The notes under the pieces were generated by a model. That model was not told where the DNA came from. It searched no databases and saw only the letters and a program-made list of their open reading frames with translations. Both the position numbers and the translations under genes were made by a program. A stretch of 45,701 bases of DNA from DATESZ01 sp035283845 (GTDB taxonomy: Bacteria > Desulfobacterota > Syntrophia > Syntrophales > JACQWR01), in assembly GCA_035283845.1 (NCBI GenBank), contig DATESZ010000226.1:1-45701 (forward strand), given 5' to 3'. This document shows positions 8,801-14,916 of the stretch, one piece after another (the first letter of the stretch is position 1; every line of letters begins with the position of its first letter).

Positions 8801-9094
8801 TCATCCTCGATGTTCTTCGTAACGGGCCAGTCCAAACCGGACCGCACTCTGGACGAAGGCCTGAACGTGGCCGGCCACATCGGAGGGAACATCCGCCGCC
8901 GCTTCCCTGATTTTGCTTACAATGTCACCGAGGGTGTAATGACCGTCGAGCTGCTTCCAGATCAGAACGCCGGTCGGGTTGAGACCAAAGGTGTTGCCCG
9001 TATCAGGATCAAAGAGGATCGCCCAGTCGTCAAATTCTTCCCGGAGGACGATCAGGGGATTCGCGATAACATTTTTTTCTTCCGTTTCATTCAT
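8801..9094 (-). CDS. PqqD-like peptide chaperone (RiPP recognition element)
   Basis: 97 residues with the PqqD pattern: NPLIVLREEFDDWAILFDPDTGNTFGLNPTGVLIWKQLDGHYTLGDIV, followed by a C-terminal helix (HVQAFVQSAVRFGLARYEE). PqqD-type domains bind the leader of a precursor peptide and present it to a radical SAM enzyme. The ATG at 9094 is the only reasonable start; an AAGGAGAC site lies upstream at a rather long spacing (17 bases). It is first in the minus-strand operon with two radical SAM genes and is divergent from a second PqqD-like gene. It would match ScmD of the SynChlorMet cassette; that name comes from memory of the cassette, not from a search. Confidence 0.85.
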   Translation of the reverse strand: MNETEEKNVIANPLIVLREEFDDWAILFDPDTGNTFGLNPTGVLIWKQLDGHYTLGDIVSKIREAAADVPSDVAGHVQAFVQSAVRFGLARYEEHRG

Positions 9095-9232
9095 GATGTT
9101 TTTCTGGTCCGTCTCCTTTTTTAAGATAAAAACTTAATTAAATTTGATCATTTGCCGATATAACAGGCTATTTTCAAGAAAATCAAGACGATTTTTACCG
9201 GTTCTGTCATGTCCGGTTCCGAGTGTATTTAG

Positions 9233-9261
9233 TTGAATATCGTTTACATATAGTATATGAT
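9233..9261 (+). promoter_or_regulatory. Strong sigma-70 promoter for the second PqqD-like and precursor genes
   Basis: TTGAAT (9233-9238), 17 bases, TATGAT (9256-9261). It lies 35 bases before the ATG at 9296 and has the same -35 hexamer as the promoter at 5242. The remaining divergent region (9095-9232) is AT-rich; a weaker minus-strand candidate (TTGATT-17-TTATAT) could serve the radical SAM operon. Confidence 0.65.
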
Positions 9262-9295
9262 ATAAATGGCTGAAACACAAGGGAGGGAGGTTTGT

Positions 9296-9697
9296 ATGAT
9301 CAAGTCGAAAAGAAATTTTCTCGCCGCCATTTTTGGAACGGCTGTCATTCTTCCCGCATTCAAGCTCCCTACGCCTGAAAATGTTTACGACCGCCTGAAG
9401 TGCTGCTGGACCTGGTACGAAACCAAGGAAATTCTGAATGCAATACCAGTCAGAATAGGCGGCATAGCAACGAGAGATGAGGCTCCCTTTACCATTCTTT
9501 CCGATGCCCGCCGCCGGGATCTTATCCGCTTGAATCGGGTGGCGGCACGGATCTGGGAGCTCTGTGACGGCAGGAACGGCGTCGACGCGATGGTGCGAAC
9601 GATGATGGACGATTACGATGTATCGCCCGGCCTGTGCGCAACTGACGTTATTCTCACGCTCAGGACGTTCAAGCGAAAAGGTCTGATCTCTTGCTGA
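9296..9697 (+). CDS. Second PqqD-like protein with hydrophobic N-terminus
   Basis: 133 residues from the ATG at 9296, chosen for its Shine-Dalgarno sequence GGGAGGGAGG; an in-frame ATG at 9266 has no such site. Residues 1-24 (MIKSKRNFLAAIFGTAVILP) look like a weak membrane anchor or signal. From about residue 50 the chain matches PqqD-like proteins: IPVRIGGIATRDEAPFTIL, LIRLNRVAARIWELCDG, VDAMVRTMMDDYDV, ending in ILTLRTFKRKGLIS. It lies 34 bases before the precursor gene and probably shares its transcript, so it may hold or protect that peptide. Having two PqqD-like proteins agrees with the SynChlorMet cassettes as I recall them. An alternative is a carrier for another enzyme of this cassette. 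Confidence 0.78.
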   Translation: MIKSKRNFLAAIFGTAVILPAFKLPTPENVYDRLKCCWTWYETKEILNAIPVRIGGIATRDEAPFTILSDARRRDLIRLNRVAARIWELCDGRNGVDAMVRTMMDDYDVSPGLCATDVILTLRTFKRKGLISC

Positions 9698-9731
9698 ATT
9701 TACGGAGTCTCATTTATAAGGGGGAAAGTCG

Positions 9732-10118
9732 ATGACAACGATAAAACTACCCTACGAACCGCCCCTGATCATTGACTTGAGCGGCGGAGTGGCTTTTGCG
9801 GCTGAGCAGTGCATGAATGGGGCAAATGCAGAACAACAGCAGTGTAAGACCGGCGGATCCCCGGGAAAGCATTGCCAGTCCGGTGCAACGGCCTTCGGCG
9901 GGAAATGCCTGAACGGCAGCGTCGCTTCGGATGAGTGCGATTCGGGAAGTGGCGCGCAATCGAACAAGTGCGATGCAGGGTCCGTGGCCTCATCGGAATG
10001 CAAATCCGGCTCGGCTGCCGGAGGAAAATGCAACACAGGCAGTGCCGCCGCTTCCGGAGCGTCGTGCGAGAGCGGGAGTGAGGCGAAAGGCGGCTGCAAT
10101 GGCGGTTCACTTAATTAA
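9732..10118 (+). CDS. Cys-rich repeat precursor peptide of a radical-SAM RiPP
   Basis: 128 residues with a clear ribosome site (AAGGGGGAAAG). Residues 1-26 look like a leader (TTIKLPYEPPLIIDLSGG), similar to the YxxP-x-L leaders of other SPASM-maturase substrates. From Cys27 there are ten tandem units of 10-12 residues, each starting Cys-x-[NTSAG]-Gly-[SAG], for example CLNGSVASDE, CDAGSVASSE, CKSGSAAGGK and CESGSEAKGG. The cysteines are evenly spaced and there is no aromatic residue except one Phe, so the chain is built for repeated crosslinks rather than a normal fold. The reading frame continues beyond its TAA with further units (10119-10184). Radical SAM enzymes, PqqD-like carriers and a HprK-like protein surround it. 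The final product and function are unknown. Confidence 0.82.
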   Translation: MTTIKLPYEPPLIIDLSGGVAFAAEQCMNGANAEQQQCKTGGSPGKHCQSGATAFGGKCLNGSVASDECDSGSGAQSNKCDAGSVASSECKSGSAAGGKCNTGSAAASGASCESGSEAKGGCNGGSLN

Positions 10119-10184
10119 GGATCATGTTTTGCCGGAGCGTCGGCGAAAGGGCAATGTTATACCGAGGTTTCGGCAGCCTATTGA
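10119..10184 (+). pseudogene. In-frame continuation of the Cys-repeat array beyond the stop codon
   Basis: Directly after the TAA (10116-10118) the same frame reads GSCFAGASAKGQCYTEVSAAY and then TGA (10182-10184), with one complete CFAGASAKGQ unit and a partial CYTEVSAAY. Counting the stop as one residue keeps the 10-residue phase exactly. This looks like the 3' end of a once longer precursor cut by a nonsense mutation, or a readthrough extension. The 27 bases from 10185 to the convergent gene hold nothing else visible. Confidence 0.7.
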
Positions 10185-10211
10185 TCATATCTCGCCATGG
10201 AGGGATTGTTT

Positions 10212-11123
10212 TTAAGATCTGAAGAGCGAGAGGAATTGATTATTCTTCTGAAAATAAAGATCGAACGCGGGGACGGAAGCGCACAGATCGCAGCAAAACC
10301 GGAATGCCCGTGTCTTTAAATCCCTGTCCATAAGGTCAAATCCGTGGATGTGGTCCCGTAAAAGTTCGGCCAGCGCGGACAATTTCTCCCGGCGCTCCAG
10401 ATCGAGATGGTTCGCCTGCTTCAGGAACATGATACTGGTCAAAGGCGCCTCGTTTTGGTGATGATTCGCCGCCTTTCTCTCAAAAAGATTGACCTGGCTG
10501 AACGGCGAGGCATGAATCGTAAATCCGCCCCTGTCTTTCGCAACCACGGGCGCATCATCGGAGAGGACATCTCCACTGGTCACATAGCCTGCCGCCGTGC
10601 TTTTGCCAGCGCCTGACGCCCCCACAAATAGGTATCCGTTTGATTTAATAACGATCCCTGCCCCGTGGATCATGAGTTTATCCTGTTCGGTCATGATAAT
10701 AGCCATGAAGAGAAACAACAGCTTGTGCAAACTGCCCAGGATAAAATTCTTGCCGTCCGATCTGAACAGGTAGATATGACCCCTTTGGGAATAAATATTG
10801 TAGGCCAGCACCCCGTTGAGAAATCCGATCAGGAGGGGCGTTTCCGAGAAGGGATACAGCTTTTCCACATGGCGGAGGGTTCTAAACGTTTCCCGGTCTT
10901 GTTTTTGAGAGAGCGGGATGGGGTGGGTCTTAAATTTACGGAGCGTCACGAGGTGATTATAGGATACAGTGAGCTGGGCAGCCGTTGGACCCCTCGGCTT
11001 GAGAAAACCACGAAAGAAATCCTTCAAAGGGGTCAGAAAGAACGCCATCGCCTCATCCATTTGGATAGCGATGGATGTTCCGGCAATAACAATAATCATT
11101 TGCTTCATTTTTTGGTTATTCAT
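10212..11123 (-). CDS. HprK-like P-loop protein of the peptide cassette
   Basis: 303 residues. The C-terminal half has an HPr-kinase-type core: KLMIHGAGIVIKSNGYLFVG, P-loop GASGAGKS (168-175) and LSDDAPVV (187-194), followed by FTIHASPFSQ. The N-terminal half (1-145) has no family I recognise. HprK-like kinases of this kind recur next to PqqD-like, asparagine-synthetase and radical SAM peptide genes, where they are thought to phosphorylate a precursor or a small molecule. It is convergent with the precursor gene. A perfect minus-strand TATAAT sits at 11224-11229, upstream of repeat copy B, which would lie in its 5' leader. I associate it with ScmC of the SynChlorMet cassette only tentatively. 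Confidence 0.75.
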   Translation of the reverse strand: MNNQKMKQMIIVIAGTSIAIQMDEAMAFFLTPLKDFFRGFLKPRGPTAAQLTVSYNHLVTLRKFKTHPIPLSQKQDRETFRTLRHVEKLYPFSETPLLIGFLNGVLAYNIYSQRGHIYLFRSDGKNFILGSLHKLLFLFMAIIMTEQDKLMIHGAGIVIKSNGYLFVGASGAGKSTAAGYVTSGDVLSDDAPVVAKDRGGFTIHASPFSQVNLFERKAANHHQNEAPLTSIMFLKQANHLDLERREKLSALAELLRDHIHGFDLMDRDLKTRAFRFCCDLCASVPAFDLYFQKNNQFLSLFRS

Positions 11124-11135
11124 TTTCCCGTTTAT

Positions 11136-11228
11136 TTGAAAATCCCCCTCGCCCTTTACAAAAGGGGGTTAGGGGGGATTTTCATGCTCCCTTGAGTCCG
11201 TTTCGAGCATGGGTGTTATTTATATTAT
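11136..11228 (+). repeat. GC-rich palindromic interspersed element, copy B
   Basis: tgaaaatccccctcgccc, then ttta, then an AG-rich arm ending ggggggattttcatgctc, followed by a tail gagcatgggtgttatttata. The flanks and the tail are those of copy A at 3756, in the same orientation, while the dyad itself is shorter. It lies between the start of the HprK-like gene and the start of the divergent nucleotidyltransferase gene. Confidence 0.78.
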
Positions 11229-11268
11229 AGAATAGCGAAAATTCAAGGGAATATTATTTGGACTGGAC

Positions 11269-12468
11269 ATGAAAGCACGCGTGGAAGATCAGTTCATGGT
11301 GAGCATACTCGATGACCTGTCGCATCCGGAACGGGGCGCCGATGTTGCACGGAGGATCACCGAACGTAGCAGGGACTTCGACTGGGATTACCTGATTCGC
11401 GGGATGTCCGACGAAGGCGTTTTGTTTCTCTTCTTTTATTACATCAAAAAATCCCGCCTTCAGAATCTGCTCCCTCCGGAAGTCTTTGACGTGCTTTCCG
11501 GCCGGTATTGCGAAAATTTAAGAAAGAACATGATCGCCTGCACCGCGCTGAAACCCGTGTTTGACGCATTGCATGAACAAACGGTGCCGTTTATCGTCCT
11601 CAAAGGCATCGCTCTTGCCGAACGGGTTTATCCCGGATTCGGCATACGAGGTATGTCCGATGCCGATCTTCTGGTAAAGAAGGATGACATGTATAGGGTT
11701 GACGCTTCTCTTTCCGCACTGGGGTACGTCGCCAGGGATAGTTCCGCAAAGCAGGCGCTCGATAACCCGGTAGGCTATCTGGCCAGTCTGGATTACCGTA
11801 AAGATGACGGATGTCTTCCAAATCTCCACATCCACTGGCACCCCGTCAATACATCCGTCCCGGCCTTTATGTTTGCCGGACAGGTTGATCAGGACCGGCT
11901 ATGGGAAAAGGCGATTTCCACGGAGGTAGCAAACGCAAAAGCCCGTATCCTCTGCCCGGAGCATCAGGTGATCTATCTATGTGAACACGCGCTCAGGATC
12001 AATCATTCGTTCGATCGCCTCATATTGATGTATGACATTTTTTTTGTCGTAAAGACGTATCAGGATGAAATCAGTTGGGATTTTATCGTCGATGAAGCCC
12101 GGAGGTTTAACCTATCGAAACTGGTCCTTTTAAGCCTTTCCATTGTTCGGCATTATACATCGTTGACCCTTTCCGAGGAGATGATGCGGAGATTGCATGC
12201 AGCGGATTTGACATTCGGTGAAAAGTTGTTCCTTGCTCTCCAATTCAAGAACCGGCGTTTTCGCGGCAGCAGTTTGCTCATCTATCTGGCCATGAATCGG
12301 GGATTTGTCGAAAAGTGCCGTTTTTTATTCCGAACCTTTTTTCCGCCCCCGCATATCCTCATGCAACGACGATATGCAAAAGATCGCAAGTTCAAGGCGT
12401 CTTTTTATGGCCTCCGTTTCTGGGAAGTGTTGTCGCATCCGTTCCGGATTAACCGGCGTGATCGATGA
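11269..12468 (+). CDS. Nucleotidyltransferase-family protein (NTP_transf_5-like)
   Basis: 399 residues. The family core is PFIVLKGIALAERVYP (107-122) followed by GIRGMSDADLLV, where Asp131 and Asp133 would be the metal-binding pair of the polymerase-beta nucleotidyltransferase fold. HIHWHPVN and CPEHQVIYLCEHALRINHSFDRLILMYDI are also typical of this uncharacterised family. These proteins often sit in loci with HprK-like kinases, PqqD-like proteins and peptide maturases, which is the case here. No strong ribosome site precedes the ATG. It ends six bases from the convergent HD-GYP gene. It could nucleotidylate the peptide or a partner protein; no substrate is known to me. Confidence 0.75.
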   Translation: MKARVEDQFMVSILDDLSHPERGADVARRITERSRDFDWDYLIRGMSDEGVLFLFFYYIKKSRLQNLLPPEVFDVLSGRYCENLRKNMIACTALKPVFDALHEQTVPFIVLKGIALAERVYPGFGIRGMSDADLLVKKDDMYRVDASLSALGYVARDSSAKQALDNPVGYLASLDYRKDDGCLPNLHIHWHPVNTSVPAFMFAGQVDQDRLWEKAISTEVANAKARILCPEHQVIYLCEHALRINHSFDRLILMYDIFFVVKTYQDEISWDFIVDEARRFNLSKLVLLSLSIVRHYTSLTLSEEMMRRLHAADLTFGEKLFLALQFKNRRFRGSSLLIYLAMNRGFVEKCRFLFRTFFPPPHILMQRRYAKDRKFKASFYGLRFWEVLSHPFRINRRDR

Positions 12469-12474
12469 CGATTG

Positions 12475-13548
12475 TCAGGCGGGCAGTTCACTCGCCGATA
12501 TCCCCGCCGCAATGGTGAGGATGTTGTTTTCCGACAGATTGATCAGCTTTTCTTCCATCGTCTTTTTGCCGTGTCCATCTACGACAATCCGGACAATGGG
12601 TTTCAAGGGATTGTTCGGATTTGTCTCCACCACGACGCCAATGGACTTGTTGTTCAACCGGACATAGCTGCCGATCGGGTAAAGCGTAATTACATCAAGA
12701 AACAACTTCACAGTATGGGGGGCGAAAAGCAGATCTTTGCTCCCGGCCAGTTGCAGGACGGAAAGATATTGGGCCGCAGCTTTCTTGTGGGGACGATCAT
12801 GGGTCATAGCCTCATAGGAATCGCAAATCCCGATGATTTTCGCATACTCGGAAATCTCGTCTCCCTTAATACCGGACGGATATCCCTGGCCATTCTCCCG
12901 TTCATGATGTTCATGGATCGCCCGGCGCACATTCGGATAATTAAGGGCCATAAAGATATCCCCTCCCGTTTCGGCGTGTTTTCTCATCGCGGCAAACTCG
13001 GACTCGGTCAATTTGCCGTCTTTCCGGATGATGCTATCGGGTATCGGGTACATGCCGATGTCGTGATGCAGAGCCGCCAGGCAGATCTCGGTCAGCCTCT
13101 CAGGGGTGTACCCCATCCGCATGCCGATCTTGAACGAATAGATCATGCTGTTGACGGGTGAGTCGATGTACATATCGGCGCCGTGTCCAAATTCCAATGT
13201 CAAATGATACATCTCGTCGATCAGGGACGGTTTGGCGATAAGCTGCTCGATAATGTCCAAGGGCTTTTCCAGGCTGATTTGTTTCCCCGCGAGCAGAATA
13301 TCTCTGACCTCCCGGAGATAGTCCTGAGCGCTGAGGTAAATATCTTTACCGCTCGGGGAGAATGTACTGTCGGAAAGCGGCGGCGCTTGCCGCTCCGGAG
13401 GATTCTCAGGAGAAACATCGGGCGGCGTTTTCGTCTTGGGATTGATGAGTTCTGCGAGATCACTCAAACGCACCCCATCCGCACGTTCATCGACTGCCGG
13501 CGCCGGCGCTGGCGTACTGCCCCTGACCAAATCCGAAATGCGCACCAT
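12475..13548 (-). CDS. HD-GYP domain protein (putative cyclic-di-GMP phosphodiesterase)
   Basis: 357 residues. A Pro-rich N-terminus carries two related short motifs (VRISDLVRG 2-10 and VRLSDLAEL 26-34). The HD-GYP domain spans about 120-260: HHDIG (161-165), His191, HHE (214-216) followed by GQGYPSG (221-227), and Asp243 in CDSYEAMT. The first metal-binding His of the family aligns with Ser130, and the Lys of HDIGK is Met166, so metal binding or activity may be altered. A C-terminal tail (about 290-340, IGSYVRLNNKSIGVVVE) follows, as in related proteins. It is divergent from the polysaccharide operon, so control of that locus by cyclic-di-GMP is plausible but inferred. Confidence 0.88.
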   Translation of the reverse strand: MVRISDLVRGSTPAPAPAVDERADGVRLSDLAELINPKTKTPPDVSPENPPERQAPPLSDSTFSPSGKDIYLSAQDYLREVRDILLAGKQISLEKPLDIIEQLIAKPSLIDEMYHLTLEFGHGADMYIDSPVNSMIYSFKIGMRMGYTPERLTEICLAALHHDIGMYPIPDSIIRKDGKLTESEFAAMRKHAETGGDIFMALNYPNVRRAIHEHHERENGQGYPSGIKGDEISEYAKIIGICDSYEAMTHDRPHKKAAAQYLSVLQLAGSKDLLFAPHTVKLFLDVITLYPIGSYVRLNNKSIGVVVETNPNNPLKPIVRIVVDGHGKKTMEEKLINLSENNILTIAAGISASELPA

Positions 13549-13608
13549 CGAACGCTCTCAACCTGCCTTTCTATGGATAACAGTTAATTTGATTTTCCCG
13601 GCTTTTTT

Positions 13609-13634
13609 ACTATAATGCATTTTCAAAAAATGCA
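13609..13634 (-). promoter_or_regulatory. Candidate HD-GYP gene -10 box with adjoining palindrome
   Basis: On the minus strand TATAGT occupies 13614-13609. Directly upstream of it is a perfect 8-3-8 inverted repeat, TGCATTTTCAAAAAATGCA (13616-13634), filling the region expected for the spacer and -35. It may be a repressor operator; the site could also be chance in AT-rich DNA. Confidence 0.4.
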
Positions 13635-13674
13635 AGACCAATTTGACACGGATCGACTTTTTAAGAAAAATGCC

Positions 13675-13704
13675 TTGACAATCTTTACGCTTTTCAGTGA
13701 TATT
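13675..13704 (+). promoter_or_regulatory. Candidate sigma-70 promoter of the polysaccharide operon
   Basis: A perfect TTGACA at 13675-13680, an 18-base spacer and GATATT at 13699-13704, about 38 bases before the wza-like start, which has GGGGGAG as ribosome site. It is the best promoter upstream of the long plus-strand gene series. Confidence 0.6.
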
Positions 13705-13742
13705 GCAGTCCTAAAATCATTTGTCCACATAGCGGGGGAGCC

Positions 13743-14897
13743 ATGATGACCTTCAGAACAAGGCGATTTTTTTACTTACTTATTCTGATAGTTTCGTCTT
13801 TCTCCATTCAGTGCTGCACCCTCGAGGCCCCCGGCATCCCCGTGAAAACATACCGGGAACCTACTACCGCCTTGACTACTGACGGAAAACAGCAGCAGGA
13901 AATTAAGGAAACAATCAAGGGGTTGAGCAGCATCAAGGAAAACAGCGTCTTTACGGAAAAATACGGAGTTCCCGAGTATATCGTCGGTCCGGAAGACGTC
14001 ATTTCCATCAGTTACTGGACACCCTCGCGCGAAGAGGGGTTCAAACAGACCGTCTACACGACTACAGTCCGGCCGGATGGCAAGATCTCCTTTGTCTTTG
14101 CCGACGATATCCCCGTCAGCGGTCGTACTGCCAGGGAAATCGACGACATCCTGACGGAAGCGGCCAAAAAATACATGGTAGATCCCCGCATCGAGGTTAT
14201 CGTCAAGGAGTGGAAAAGCAAGCACGTCAACCTCTTCGGTCAGATCAACTCCCTGCAGCAGACAATGAACTCCGGTCCCGGCAAATACCCGCTGCAAGGC
14301 AAAACCAGAGTTCTCGACATCATCGTGTTCGCCGGCGGCGCCATCTCGGGTAAGGATACGGGAAACGGCGATCTGCGCCGGGTGGAACTGGTCCGCCAGG
14401 GGAAAATATATTCCCTGAATCTTTACAATGCCATGTTCCATGGCGACGTCACCGACAACGTCATCCTCGATCACGGCGATATCATCACTGTTCCGGAAAT
14501 GCCGACCTTCGCCGAGCGCATTTACGTCTTCGGACAGGTGGTTTCGCAGGGCATCCTGAGGCTGAGAGATTCCAACGACCTGCTGACCGCTATCGCCATT
14601 TCCGGCGGGACCACCCCATTGGCCATGAAAACCGATGTCAAGATCATCAGAGAATATAAGGAAAGGCAGGGCAGGCCTGTTATCCTTTCAGCCAATCTTG
14701 ACCAGATCCTGTATCAGGGCGATCTTTCCCAGAACGTTAAACTGAAGGACGGGGACGTCATCTATGTGCCAAGAAAGGTGATTGGGGACATCAACGAATT
14801 CATTGCCAATATCTCCCCCACACTTGATTTCATCAATGACCGTCCGAGCGAATTCCGGTCAAATTACCTGATGAATCAGAACGCGATGAGATGGTAA
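13743..14897 (+). CDS. wza: Wza-like outer-membrane polysaccharide export lipoprotein
   Basis: 384 residues. The N-terminus is a signal peptide with a poor lipobox (SSFSIQCC, Cys24 or Cys25 as lipidation site). The Poly_export domain starts at EYIVGPEDVISISYW and runs through VRPDGKISF and YMVDPRIEVIVKEW. Two SLBB-type domains follow: GQINSLQQTMNSGPGKYPLQGKTRVLDIIVFAGG and YVFGQVVSQGILRLRDSNDLLTAIAISGG. This is the usual Wza/OPX order, forming the export channel through the outer membrane. It is the first gene of the polysaccharide operon and is followed 19 bases later by the wzc-like gene. Short Wza relatives sometimes lack the C-terminal amphipathic helix; none is obvious here. Confidence 0.93.
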   Translation: MMTFRTRRFFYLLILIVSSFSIQCCTLEAPGIPVKTYREPTTALTTDGKQQQEIKETIKGLSSIKENSVFTEKYGVPEYIVGPEDVISISYWTPSREEGFKQTVYTTTVRPDGKISFVFADDIPVSGRTAREIDDILTEAAKKYMVDPRIEVIVKEWKSKHVNLFGQINSLQQTMNSGPGKYPLQGKTRVLDIIVFAGGAISGKDTGNGDLRRVELVRQGKIYSLNLYNAMFHGDVTDNVILDHGDIITVPEMPTFAERIYVFGQVVSQGILRLRDSNDLLTAIAISGGTTPLAMKTDVKIIREYKERQGRPVILSANLDQILYQGDLSQNVKLKDGDVIYVPRKVIGDINEFIANISPTLDFINDRPSEFRSNYLMNQNAMRW

Positions 14898-14916
14898 CCA
14901 AAGGAGACTTACCGTC

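Noticed and set aside
9747..10110. Three antisense open frames across the precursor peptide gene
   Set aside because: They arise from the repetitive codons of the precursor; none has a ribosome site and all read Cys/His/Pro-rich nonsense.
9732..10118. Possible CRISPR-like array because of evenly spaced repeats
   Set aside because: The period is about 30-36 bases with no conserved direct repeat or unique spacers; periodicity is at the protein level only.
10119..10211. Inverted repeats gccg/cggc and ccga/tcgg as an intrinsic terminator after the precursor gene
   Set aside because: Stems of four pairs and no T-run; the sequence is better explained as continuation of the repeat array.
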